Positions 1 through 7,070 of a DNA stretch of 9,124 bases are shown here, one piece after another; the stretch's first letter is position 1, and every line of letters begins with the position of its first letter. Where the stretch lies: contig JAATGE010000523.1 in the NCBI GenBank assembly GCA_015654825.1, positions 1 to 9,124 of the forward strand, written 5' to 3'. Made by a program: the position numbers and the translations under genes. Source of the DNA: Rhodospirillales bacterium (GTDB taxonomy: Bacteria; Pseudomonadota; Alphaproteobacteria; Acetobacterales; Acetobacteraceae). The notes beneath the pieces are model-generated. The model had not been told where the DNA came from, made no database searches, and saw nothing but the letters and a program-made list of their open reading frames with translations.

Positions 1-1123
1 CGGCGTCAACGTCGTCCGCGGCCGGCGCCTGCGCCGGCCGCACCCGCGCGCGTCCGCGCCGGCGCCAGGGTATTTCGTCCGCCGTGGTGCCGTCCCCGGA
101 TTTGGCCAGTGCCGCCTTGCGGGCTTCGCGCCACAGCGCAATGCCGATTTCCACGGCCCGTTCTGTTCCCAATGAGAAAAACGCGCCTTCCTCGCCCGCG
201 AAAGGCGGAAACAGCGGCTCCTTGGAGCCCGGAAAGTAGCGTTCGTTCACGCGCTGGTTGATGTCCGCGAACGCCTCGTCGATGGCCGCCAATTCCTCGG
301 GCGGCGCCGCGATCAGCGGCCCGGTCGAGATGTTTTCCAGCGCGCGCACCAATCCGTTACGATCCGGATTATGCAGGCCCTCGATCCGGGGCGGCACGCT
401 GCGATTGGCGTAACGCAGGAACTCGACCGTTTCGGCATCCAGCCTGCTGTTGCGGTTCGGCGGGATTACCAGGTCGGCCGGCATCGGAATTCCCAGTGCC
501 GCGAAGAAATCGGTAATCAGCGAGCCGCCTTCGAAATACTGCTTCAGGAAGCGCCGCACGATGATGTTCTCGATGCCGACGCCGCCTTCCCAGTAGGACA
601 GCATGCGGTCATAATTATAGTTGTGATTGGTTTCGGTCTTGCCGGTATCGATCGGCGCGAGCCGGCCCGACTTTACCGCGGTCGAATAGCCGCTCAATAC
701 CAGTTCGTATTGTGGCCGCAAATAGATCAGTACTCGGATATCCTCGGCGATGCCGCGCAGCGCCTGCACGATACGGACGACATTTTCCGGCCGGTTGGCC
801 CGCGAGGACAGATGCTCGTTAGAGAGCAGGATCGTATCGCATTGCGACGCATCGATTTCGCGTTGCAGCCGCTCGATGAAGCTGTCGCGGTATTCTTCGA
901 CCGCCGCGCGGGTCCGCAGTTTCAGCTTCGCATGCAGGTTTCTGCCGCGCGCGGGGTCCAGCGCGAATACCGAAAGCCCGACATGGCTGAAGCTGCCGGG
1001 CACCCGCGGATAGCAGACGCCATGGCGTTGCAGCAGTTCGCGGTTCACCGCCGCCAGCCCCTGCAGCGTGCTGGTCCCGGTCTTTTCAGTGCCGATGTGC
1101 AATAAAATCCGACGAGCGGCCAC
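1..1123 (-). CDS. Sulfotransferase-like P-loop protein (3' end beyond window)
   Basis: This frame is open from the GTG at 1123 to the left edge, giving 374 codons without a stop, so the C-terminus is missing. The N-terminus carries a 5'-phosphosulfate-binding-type loop directly after the first beta strand: HIGTEKTGTSTLQ at residues 9-21, with K14, T15, S18 and T19. A 3'-phosphate-binding-type motif follows, R136-x7-S144-x-Y in YLRPQYELVLSGY, and an SNEH motif sits at 101-104. These fit PAPS-dependent sulfotransferases of the bacterial type that act on glycans or small molecules. The specific acceptor cannot be read. GTG is chosen because AGGGA lies 9 bases upstream, the P-loop follows at once, and an in-frame TAG lies upstream with no ATG between. 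The visible C-terminal tail is rich in Arg, Ala and Pro and looks disordered. The gene is divergent from the FkbH operon, whose third gene is a similar protein, so a shared pathway is inferred. Confidence 0.8.
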   Translation of the reverse strand, partial: MAARRILLHIGTEKTGTSTLQGLAAVNRELLQRHGVCYPRVPGSFSHVGLSVFALDPARGRNLHAKLKLRTRAAVEEYRDSFIERLQREIDASQCDTILLSNEHLSSRANRPENVVRIVQALRGIAEDIRVLIYLRPQYELVLSGYSTAVKSGRLAPIDTGKTETNHNYNYDRMLSYWEGGVGIENIIVRRFLKQYFEGGSLITDFFAALGIPMPADLVIPPNRNSRLDAETVEFLRYANRSVPPRIEGLHNPDRNGLVRALENISTGPLIAAPPEELAAIDEAFADINQRVNERYFPGSKEPLFPPFAGEEGAFFSLGTERAVEIGIALWREARKAALAKSGDGTTADEIPWRRRGRARVRPAQAPAADDVDA

Positions 1124-1252
1124 CGGCGCGAGTCCCTGAAAATACGAGTGCGTAACCGCGACCGTCTAACGTCCGTCAAGCCCCCCGGTCAAGCGCGGCG
1201 CCCGGCCCGCGGCAATGCTCGCCGGCCGACCCGGGCAGGGATGTGCGCTATG

Positions 1253-1283
1253 CTTGACGCGGGGCACCCCGCGACCGCAAAAG
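1253..1283 (+). promoter_or_regulatory. Possible FkbH-operon promoter with embedded palindrome
   Basis: CTTGACG at 1253-1259 resembles the alphaproteobacterial -35 element. Eighteen bases past TTGACG there is only a poor -10 candidate (CAAAAG, 1278-1283). The spacer contains inverted arms CGCGGGG (1258-1264) and CCCCGCG (1267-1273). They lie about 40 bases before the FkbH start and could be an operator or chance in GC-rich DNA. On the opposite strand CTTGAC occurs at 1180-1175 and 1193-1188, where a promoter for the divergent gene would be expected, also without a convincing -10. Confidence 0.3.
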
Positions 1284-1311
1284 CACCGCGCCCTTGGTCG
1301 GAGACGTCTTG

Positions 1312-3198
1312 ATGCAGCACTTGCGATGGCTGCCCCCAGCTGCCGACGCACGCGCTCGTCTGTCCGCCCTTGACCGCGCCGGGGGCGAGGTATGGAAGCA
1401 AGCGGTGGCGCTGGCCGGCACGCGGCTTGATTTTGTCGCGACCAACCGCCTGGATGCGATCGTGCAGCGCCATCAGGGCGCTGTGCCGCCGGCCGATCTG
1501 GCGGCGCCGCCGGTTCGCCTGGCAGTGCTGGGCTCCGCCACGCTGACCCATTTGCACGCGCCGATCCGTGTCGCCGCGCTGCGCCGGGGCATCTCCGTCA
1601 CCACTTACGAAAACGACTACGGTCAATATCTGCAGGAATTGCTGGACCCGCGGTCGGCACTGCATGAATTCAGGCCGAATGCCATTCTTTTCAGTTTCGA
1701 CGCCAGATCCCTGACCCAGGGCGTGCACGCGGCGCTGGATGCGGAGGCGGCCGCGGCGGCGCTGCAGGCGGCCGAGGCGCTGATCCTGCAATGCTGGCAG
1801 GCCGCGCGGGACGGTTTCGGCTGTCCGCTGATGCAGCAGACGGTGCTCGACAGTTTCCCTGCGTTACTGGGTAATAACGAACATCGCCTGCCGGGATCGC
1901 GCAGCTGGTTCGTGCACGAATTGAACGCCTCGCTGCGCCGGCTGGCGGATCGGCACGGTGTCGATCTGGTGGCGCTCGATCAGGCCGCGGCGCGTGACGG
2001 GCTCGATGCGTGGCACGACCCGGCGCTGTGGCACCGTTCGAAACAGGAGGTCTCACCCGCCGCTGGCCCCGCCTACGGCGACCTGGTGGCGCGGCTGATC
2101 GCGGCGCGTGCCGGCCGCTCGTACAAGTGCCTGGTGCTGGACCTCGACAATACGCTGTGGGGCGGCGTTGTCGGCGACGACGGGCTGGAAGGCATCGTGA
2201 TCGGCCAGGGCAGCCCGCTCGGCGAGGGCTTCGTTGCCGTACAGGAATACGCGCGCGAGCTCGCGCGCCGCGGCGTGATCCTCGCGGTGTGCAGCAAGAA
2301 CGACGAGGCAAACGCGCGCGAGCCGTTCGAGAAGCATCCGGACATGGTGCTGCGGCCTGCCGATATCGCCTGCTTTCGCGCCAACTGGGACGACAAGGCG
2401 GCCAATATCCGTGCCATCGCGGCCGAATTGAATATCGGGCTCGATGCGCTGGTGTTTCTCGACGACAATCCGTTCGAGCGCAATCTGATACGCGAGCAGC
2501 TGCCGATGGTCGCGGTGCCGGAGGTCCCGGATGAGCCGGCCCTGGTGCCCGCGATCCTCGCCGATGCCGGCTATTTCGAGAGCCTTCGCCTGACCGAGGA
2601 CGACCGGCTGCGCACCGCGCAATACCAGGAGAATCGCGCGCGCGAGCAATTGCGGGCCAGTTCATCGGATATCGAGGGCTATCTGCGCGGCCTCGACATG
2701 AAACTGATCTGGAAGAGGTTCGATCCGGTCGGCCAGCAGCGTATCGTGCAGCTGATCAACAAGACCAACCAGTTCAACCTGACCACCCGCCGCTACACCG
2801 ACGAGGACGTGGCCGCGATCATGGCCGATCCCGATGCCTTCGGCCTGCAGCTGCGGCTGCTCGACCGTTTCGGCGACAACGGCATCATCGGCATCGTCAT
2901 CGGCCGCAAGAATGATGACCTGCTGCATATCGACACCTGGCTGATGAGCTGCCGCGTGCTCGGCCGCCAGGTTGAACCCGCGACCCTCACGCTGATCGCC
3001 GACCTGTCCCGCGAAATGGGGGCGACCCGGCTGCGCGGCGAATACATCCCGACCAAAAAGAACGGAATGGTGCGGGATCACTACGTGAAGCTCGGCTTTT
3101 CGCTGATTGCTTCCGAGCCGGACGGGCGCAGCCTCGCCGAACTCGATCTCGCCGGCTTCGTGCCGACCCCGACCTTCATCCAGATGACCGAGGGCTGA
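1312..3198 (+). CDS. FkbH-like HAD-IIIC protein with SGNH-like and GNAT-like domains
   Basis: The protein has 628 residues, the size of long-form FkbH-like proteins. Residues about 68-265 form an SGNH-like N-terminal domain (LGSATLTHL near 73-81). A HAD phosphatase domain spans about 270-405: D277-x-D279-x-T281 in LVLDLDNTLWGG, S328 in CSKN, K362 in DDK, and D384/D385 in FLDDNPFER. A GNAT-like C-terminal domain spans about 470-605 (INKTNQFNLTTRR, DTWLMSCRVLGR, YIPTKKN). Characterised FkbH proteins take the glyceryl unit of 1,3-bisphosphoglycerate, remove phosphate and leave glyceryl-S-ACP. All visible HAD catalytic positions are kept, so activity is likely, but the exact C3 substrate is inferred. 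The ATG at 1312 is preferred over an in-frame TTG at 1294 because GGAG (1300-1303) lies 8 bases before it. The ACP gene starts 5 bases after the stop, as expected for enzyme and carrier partners. The genes for methoxymalonyl-ACP formation (dehydrogenases, O-methyltransferase) are absent from the window. Confidence 0.92.
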   Translation: MQHLRWLPPAADARARLSALDRAGGEVWKQAVALAGTRLDFVATNRLDAIVQRHQGAVPPADLAAPPVRLAVLGSATLTHLHAPIRVAALRRGISVTTYENDYGQYLQELLDPRSALHEFRPNAILFSFDARSLTQGVHAALDAEAAAAALQAAEALILQCWQAARDGFGCPLMQQTVLDSFPALLGNNEHRLPGSRSWFVHELNASLRRLADRHGVDLVALDQAAARDGLDAWHDPALWHRSKQEVSPAAGPAYGDLVARLIAARAGRSYKCLVLDLDNTLWGGVVGDDGLEGIVIGQGSPLGEGFVAVQEYARELARRGVILAVCSKNDEANAREPFEKHPDMVLRPADIACFRANWDDKAANIRAIAAELNIGLDALVFLDDNPFERNLIREQLPMVAVPEVPDEPALVPAILADAGYFESLRLTEDDRLRTAQYQENRAREQLRASSSDIEGYLRGLDMKLIWKRFDPVGQQRIVQLINKTNQFNLTTRRYTDEDVAAIMADPDAFGLQLRLLDRFGDNGIIGIVIGRKNDDLLHIDTWLMSCRVLGRQVEPATLTLIADLSREMGATRLRGEYIPTKKNGMVRDHYVKLGFSLIASEPDGRSLAELDLAGFVPTPTFIQMTEG

Positions 3199-3203
3199 TA
3201 CAA

Positions 3204-3455
3204 ATGACCGCAGACCAGGCTGGGATCTATTCCGCGCTGACGGAAATATTCCGCGAAGTGTTCATGAACGACGACATGCAGATCTCGCCGACGCTGACCG
3301 CGAAGGACGTGCCGGGCTGGGACAGCTTCAAGCAGATCGAAATCATGGTCTCGGTGGAGGAGCGGTTCGGGATAAAACTCAACACGCGGGAGATCGACAG
3401 CATGAAATGCGTCGGCGACCTCGCGGCGGTGATCGCCGCGAAGGCCGCCGCATGA
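3204..3455 (+). CDS. Stand-alone acyl carrier protein
   Basis: This is an 83-residue acidic, mostly helical protein. Its carrier-protein motif is GWDSFKQIEIMVSVEERFGI, with the probable phosphopantetheine serine at S41; DSF replaces the more usual DSL. The IDSMKCVGDLAAVI segment matches helices III-IV of carrier proteins. The start has GAGGG (3190-3194, inside the end of the FkbH gene) 9 bases upstream. It lies 5 bases after the FkbH stop and overlaps the next gene by 4 bases, so all three are probably co-translated. It most likely carries the C3 unit made by the FkbH-like protein rather than serving general fatty acid synthesis. A phosphopantetheinyl transferase is needed and must be encoded elsewhere. 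Confidence 0.93.
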   Translation: MTADQAGIYSALTEIFREVFMNDDMQISPTLTAKDVPGWDSFKQIEIMVSVEERFGIKLNTREIDSMKCVGDLAAVIAAKAAA

Positions 3456-4510
3456 GCGGCACCACGCCGCAACGTTACGTGGTCCACATAGGACCGATGA
3501 AGACGGCATCCACCTATTTGCAGCAATGCCTGAAGGCCGCGCGAGCCGAGCTGCGCGCGCAGGGCGTCTATTATCCCGAGGAATTCATCGCCGAAAACAA
3601 CAAGTTCATGCATATGCGGCTGCACTACGCGCTGATGCGCAATCGCGTGAGTGAGCTGCAGCAGGGTTTTGCGGCGCTGCGTGCCTCCGGCGCGCACACG
3701 ATCGTATTGTCGTGCGAACATATGATGTTCCAGCGGCCGGAAGGGTTCGAACTGCTGCGCGAACTGGCCGACGGAACGCCGGTCGAAATCGTTTATTTCA
3801 GCCGCCGGTGGAGCGACCGCTACGCTTCGATCTGGAACCAGACCCTGTTGATGGGCGGATCCCAGACCTTTCCCGAATTCTACCTGTCGATGCTGTCCGG
3901 CCGGCCGCCGAATTTCTACCCGCCCAAGGTCAAGGCCGCCGGCGTGCAGCTCGATTTCGACTACGCCGTGATCTGGCGCATGGTGGCGCAGGTGTTCGGC
4001 CGCGACGCCCTGGTGATTTTCCCGTATTCGACAACGGTCGATCGCGGTTTGGATATTTACGAAGTGTTCTGCCGCGAGGTGCTCGGACTGCCAGAGGCGC
4101 CGAAGGTGACGCTGGCGGGCGAAAAGCTCTGGGCCTCGATGCCGACCGAGGACGGCGAAATCCTCCGGGTGCTGAACGGCATGCATCAGCGCGCGACCGG
4201 TGAGCAGGATGCCGCGGTGCGCAGTGCCTTCATGAAGGAACGCAAGAAGTTCGATATCGGCGGGATCGTTGCCGCCATGGCGGGCGACATCGCCGAAACG
4301 GAAGTCGATGACGCGGCGCCGTACTTCGATCCGCCGTACCTCCGCATGTCGGAGTTTCGTGACCGCGTCCTCGGCGGCGGCGAAGTGTTCGAGCGCAAGG
4401 CCAAGAATATCCGCCACGTCCGGTCCGGCTACCTGCTGGCGGACGGGGTGCGCGAAGACCTCGTGTCGCTCTACGCGCGCGTCGCGGCATCGGTCGGAAT
4501 GGCGGGCTGA
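3452..4510 (+). CDS. Sulfotransferase-like P-loop protein
   Basis: The protein has 352 residues. The start is the ATG of an ATGA overlap with the ACP stop, with GAAGG (3440-3444) 7 bases upstream. A longer in-frame opening at 3407 is only a TTG inside the ACP gene. The N-terminal loop HIGPMKTASTYLQ (residues 12-24; K17, T18, S20, T21) is a 5'-phosphosulfate-binding-type motif. R118-x7-S126 in FSRRWSDRYASIW fits the 3'-phosphate-binding motif, and SCEH lies at 87-90. The same three motifs in the same order, with SxEH conserved, occur in the divergent gene at the left edge, so the two look like distant paralogs. No signal peptide or membrane segment is seen, so it is probably cytosolic. The likely role is transfer of sulfate from PAPS to a glycan or to the FkbH/ACP-derived product. 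PAPS use is inferred from family motifs, and a glycosyltransferase-like role cannot be excluded. Confidence 0.82.
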   Translation: MSGTTPQRYVVHIGPMKTASTYLQQCLKAARAELRAQGVYYPEEFIAENNKFMHMRLHYALMRNRVSELQQGFAALRASGAHTIVLSCEHMMFQRPEGFELLRELADGTPVEIVYFSRRWSDRYASIWNQTLLMGGSQTFPEFYLSMLSGRPPNFYPPKVKAAGVQLDFDYAVIWRMVAQVFGRDALVIFPYSTTVDRGLDIYEVFCREVLGLPEAPKVTLAGEKLWASMPTEDGEILRVLNGMHQRATGEQDAAVRSAFMKERKKFDIGGIVAAMAGDIAETEVDDAAPYFDPPYLRMSEFRDRVLGGGEVFERKAKNIRHVRSGYLLADGVREDLVSLYARVAASVGMAG

Positions 4511-4536
4511 TATCGCGACGCAGGCAGCAGAAAGCA

Positions 4537-4556
4537 CTTCTTTTTGAAAAAAGAAG
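4537..4556 (+). terminator. A/T-rich hairpin after the FkbH operon
   Basis: CTTCTTTT (4537-4544) and AAAAGAAG (4549-4556) form a perfect 8-bp stem around a TGAA loop, 26 bases after the stop of the sulfotransferase-like gene. What follows is CAAAAACTTTGG rather than a U-tract, so intrinsic termination on the plus strand is only likely. The A/T-rich patch stands out from its GC-rich surroundings. I recall similar elements in intergenic regions of Acetobacteraceae, which suggests a recurrent element. Confidence 0.5.
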
Positions 4557-4608
4557 CAAAAACTTTGGTTAATTGTTCCCCGGCCGACGACTTCGGCGGG
4601 CGGCCCGA

Positions 4609-4637
4609 TTGACCGCCATGGCGGCAAGCGGTCTAAT
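4609..4637 (+). promoter_or_regulatory. Sigma70-type promoter of acyl-CoA ligase gene
   Basis: TTGACC (4609-4614) and TCTAAT (4632-4637) each match the consensus at 5 of 6 positions and are separated by exactly 17 bases. Transcription would start near 4644, leaving a leader of about 36 bases before the ATG at 4680. The spacer overlaps a perfect 12-base palindrome, CCGCCATGGCGG (4613-4624), well placed for a repressor to block RNA polymerase. Confidence 0.6.
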
Positions 4638-4679
4638 TTCGCCGAAAAACGTCCAGCAAAATTGGGATGGGGCCTCGCC

Positions 4680-6254
4680 ATGCCACAGATAGACCCGGGC
4701 ACGCTGCTCGATTCGTTGAACGCAACGACGGCGCGCGTCCCGCACAAGCCCGCCTTCACGTTCGAAGGCCGCAGCACCGATTTTGCCACCTTCGCCCGCC
4801 ACGCCGATCGCGTGGCGGCGGCGCTCACCGCCGCCGGCATCGCGCCCGGTGAGCGCATTGCCTATATCGGCAAGAACAGCGACGTCTATTTCGAGGCCCT
4901 CTACGGCGCCATGAAGGCCGGCGTCGTCATGGTGCCGGTGAACTGGCGCCTGGCGGGTCCCGAAATCGCCGTCATCGTCGAGGATTCGCAGGCCCGGCTG
5001 ATCCTGGTCGGCCCGGAATTCGCCGACCTGGTGGCAAGCGAATTGCCGAACATGCCGCGGGTGCAAACCGTTCTGGCGTCGGAAGGCGGCCATCCCGTCT
5101 GGCCCGATTTCGCGGCGTGGCGCGATGCGGCGCGGGACGGCCCGCCGGTGCGCGAGGCAAGTCCGGACGATGTCGCGGTGCAACTCTACACCTCGGGCAC
5201 CACCGGCCGGCCGAAAGGCGTCATGCTGGCGCACCGCAATTTCACCCACGGCGTCAGCGCCAATCAGATGTCCGACCTGCCCTGGGCCCGTTGGGAGGAT
5301 GGCGACGCCGCCGTGCAGGCCATGCCGGTCTCCCACATCAGCGGCACCGGATGGGGAATAATTTCTGTGCACTACGGCGCCACCTGCCACATCCAGCGCC
5401 AGTTCGATCTCGATCAGACATTCGACATGATCCAGCAGCACCCGATCAGCAAGATCTTCCTGGTGCCCGCCGCGCTGCAATTCCTGGTGCGGCATCCCCG
5501 CGCGAAACAAACCGACTTCAGCCGCATTCGCGAAATGGGCTATGGCGCCAGCCCGATCCCGCTGGCATTGCTGCGCGAGTCGATGGAGATGCTCGGTTGC
5601 GGCTTCGTGCAGTTTTACGGCATGACCGAAACGACCGGCACGATCGTCGCGTTGCCGCCGGAAGACCACACACCGGATGGCTCGCCGCGCATGCGCGGCG
5701 CCGGCAAGCCGCTGCCCTGGGTGGAAATACGCGTCGTCGATGCGGAAGGGCGCGACGTGCCGACAGGGCAGGTCGGCGAGATCGTAACGCGATCCGGTGC
5801 CAACATGGTGGGCTACTGGAACCGGCCGGAGGAAACCGCGAAAACCATCCGCGACGGCTGGCTGCATACCGGCGACGCCGGCTTCGTCGACGCGGACGGC
5901 TACGTCTATATCCACGACCGCGTGAAGGACATGATCATTTCGGGCGGCGAGAACGTCTACCCGGCTGAGGTGGAAAGCGCGCTCTCCGAGCACCCGGCGA
6001 TCGCCGAAGCCGCGGTGATCGGGGTGCCCGACGAGAAATGGGGCGAGGCCGTCAAGGCCGTCGTGGTGCTCCGCCCGGGGGCGGCGCTGACGCAGCAGCA
6101 ACTGATCGACTGGAGCCGCGACCGCATCGCCGCATTCAAAGCCCCGAAAAGCGTGGATTTCGCTGAAATGCTGCCGCGCAATGCGTCGGGCAAGTTGCTG
6201 AAACGGGAGCTGCGGGCGCCTTACTGGGAAGGGCGGGGGCGGCAGGTTAATTGA
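4680..6254 (+). CDS. Acyl-CoA synthetase (AMP-forming ligase, FadD type)
   Basis: The protein has 524 residues, the normal length for class I adenylate-forming acyl-CoA ligases. In order it shows the ATP-binding loop YTSGTTGRPKG (170-180), YGMTET (313-318), the hinge region GWLHTGDAGF...DRVKDMIISGGENVYP with D399 and R414 (393-428), and the C-terminal catalytic lysine K505 in PRNASGKLLKREL. All key residues are present, so it should activate a carboxylic acid through an acyl-AMP to its CoA thioester in the cytosol. Chain length or aromatic preference cannot be read; the sequence resembles FadD3/FadD13-like medium- to long-chain or catabolic ligases. The ATG at 4680 follows GGGATGGGG within a usable ribosome-binding distance; an in-frame TTG at 4662 is less likely. 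It is monocistronic, with its own promoter, and converges on the TetR gene. Confidence 0.93.
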   Translation: MPQIDPGTLLDSLNATTARVPHKPAFTFEGRSTDFATFARHADRVAAALTAAGIAPGERIAYIGKNSDVYFEALYGAMKAGVVMVPVNWRLAGPEIAVIVEDSQARLILVGPEFADLVASELPNMPRVQTVLASEGGHPVWPDFAAWRDAARDGPPVREASPDDVAVQLYTSGTTGRPKGVMLAHRNFTHGVSANQMSDLPWARWEDGDAAVQAMPVSHISGTGWGIISVHYGATCHIQRQFDLDQTFDMIQQHPISKIFLVPAALQFLVRHPRAKQTDFSRIREMGYGASPIPLALLRESMEMLGCGFVQFYGMTETTGTIVALPPEDHTPDGSPRMRGAGKPLPWVEIRVVDAEGRDVPTGQVGEIVTRSGANMVGYWNRPEETAKTIRDGWLHTGDAGFVDADGYVYIHDRVKDMIISGGENVYPAEVESALSEHPAIAEAAVIGVPDEKWGEAVKAVVVLRPGAALTQQQLIDWSRDRIAAFKAPKSVDFAEMLPRNASGKLLKRELRAPYWEGRGRQVN

Positions 6255-6264
6255 GCGGAAGGCG

Positions 6265-6295
6265 AGTGAAGGCCAGGGCAGAGCCCTGGCCTTCC
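6265..6295. terminator. Bidirectional hairpin repeat between convergent genes (copy 1)
   Basis: GAAGGCCAGGGC (6268-6279), loop AGA, and GCCCTGGCCTTC (6283-6294) make a perfect 12-bp stem. It lies 13 bases after the ligase stop and 30 bases beyond the TetR stop at 6325. Its position suggests termination in both directions, although neither strand has a clear U-run. The first 15 bases (AGTGAAGGCCAGGGC, 6265-6279) recur exactly at 9071-9085 after the OYE gene. Confidence 0.72.
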
Positions 6296-6324
6296 TTAAC
6301 GACTCAGTCACCGCGCCGTTGGTT

Positions 6325-6990
6325 CTACGTATCGAGAATGCTCTCGCTTTCGCGCAATTGTTCCAATAGCCGCTTGCGCACGGGCTTCGTCGCATCGGCC
6401 AGCAGGCTGACATACAGCGCGTAGAATGCCCTTGCCCGCACCACGGGCGCCGCCAGCGTGCCTACGCCCCACAAGCGAAATCCTTCGATCTGCGCATGCA
6501 GGATATGGTGCCCCAGCGGCACCGCGCGCAGCCTGCCGCGCAGGTCGCCATCCTTCTGCGCCTCGCTTACCGCCTGGCAATAAACCTCGCCGGCGCGACG
6601 GAACAGCGGCCCCAGCAGCCGGTCCTCCTTGCTTCCCTGCATTTCCTGCAACGCACGGAACACCGCGCCGTAGCGGCCGGGCTCGCCGAAGAACAGCGTC
6701 ACACTGGCGCCCACCGCTGCCTCCGCGCGGGCAATGCCACGGGCCGAAGGCAACCCGAGCAGCGCCTCGTCCAACCGGTCCAGCGCCGCCGCGATCAGCG
6801 ATGTCACTACCTGATCCTTGCAGCCCACCAGATTATAGATGGTCGGCACGGTCACCCCGGAATTCTCCGCAAGGCCGCGCAGCGTCAGGCCCCCGGTGCC
6901 GCCGTCCGCCAGCATACGGCACGCCTCATCCAGGATGCGCTGGCGCCGTGCATCCATATTTCGCAAGCGGGTATCGGGCAGGTCGTTCAT
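6325..6990 (-). CDS. TetR/AcrR-family transcriptional regulator
   Basis: The protein has 221 residues from the ATG at 6990. The N-terminal helix-turn-helix is typical of TetR: RRQRILDEACRMLADGG leads into LTLRGLAENSGVTVPTIYNLVGCKDQVV, with the recognition helix around SGVTVPTIYNLVG. The remaining helical domain would bind an unidentified ligand and form the dimer. The start is uncertain: a TTG at 6999 has AAGAG 6 bases upstream, whereas GAGGG lies too close to the ATG at 6990 for ideal spacing; the two forms differ by three residues. It is divergent from the nitroreductase-OYE operon, and the intergenic gap contains two palindromes. It is therefore probably an autorepressor and a repressor of that operon, relieved by ligand. 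Confidence 0.92.
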   Translation of the reverse strand: MNDLPDTRLRNMDARRQRILDEACRMLADGGTGGLTLRGLAENSGVTVPTIYNLVGCKDQVVTSLIAAALDRLDEALLGLPSARGIARAEAAVGASVTLFFGEPGRYGAVFRALQEMQGSKEDRLLGPLFRRAGEVYCQAVSEAQKDGDLRGRLRAVPLGHHILHAQIEGFRLWGVGTLAAPVVRARAFYALYVSLLADATKPVRKRLLEQLRESESILDT

Positions 6991-7008
6991 TTCCCTCAAA
7001 TTTCACTC

Positions 7009-7026
7009 TTGACAAAATTTTGTCAA
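7009..7026. promoter_or_regulatory. Probable TetR operator, perfect 18-base palindrome
   Basis: TTGACAAAATTTTGTCAA is a perfect palindrome centred between 7017 and 7018 in the gap between the divergent TetR and nitroreductase genes. Each half contains TTGACA, a consensus -35 hexamer on either strand, so bound repressor would hide the promoter. The size and symmetry fit TetR-family operators. A possible plus-strand -10 (TAAACT, 7030-7035) has a short 15-base spacing, so the promoter assignment is weaker than the operator assignment. Confidence 0.78.
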
Positions 7027-7042
7027 TGTTAAACTTTTAACA
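7027..7042. promoter_or_regulatory. Second palindrome, possible second operator site
   Basis: TGTTAAA (7027-7033) and TTTAACA (7036-7042) are perfect inverted 7-base arms around CT. They begin at the base after the 18-base palindrome. The sequence differs from the first site, so it may be a lower-affinity site for the same regulator or part of the -10 region of the operon promoter. Confidence 0.5.
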
Positions 7043-7070
7043 CCGTGAAATTCCAGTCACTGGAGTGCCC

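Noticed and set aside
371..1105. Plus-strand open frame of 244 codons near the left edge
   Set aside because: It lies opposite the sulfotransferase-like gene, whose motifs are clear; its product is Arg/Gln-rich with no recognisable domain.
1174..1193. Two CTTGAC motifs as promoter of the left-edge gene
   Set aside because: The -10 position for the nearer one is GTTACG, too far from consensus for its own feature; noted under the 1253-1283 entry only.
1294..1311. TTG start for the FkbH-like gene, 6 codons earlier
   Set aside because: GGAG at 1300-1303 is correctly spaced only for the ATG at 1312.
3227..4858. Minus-strand open frame of 543 codons
   Set aside because: It is antisense to the ACP, the sulfotransferase-like gene and the start of the ligase and crosses an intergenic region; a GC-bias shadow with no domain.
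4569..6413. Minus-strand open frame of 614 codons
   Set aside because: It is antisense to the whole ligase gene and overlaps the TetR 3' end; the product is His/Arg-rich and matches no family I know.
7021..7026. Minus-strand TTGACA as the TetR gene's -35 element
   Set aside because: No acceptable -10 follows; at 17 bases the hexamer is AAATTT and overlaps the possible start codon, so no separate promoter is annotated.
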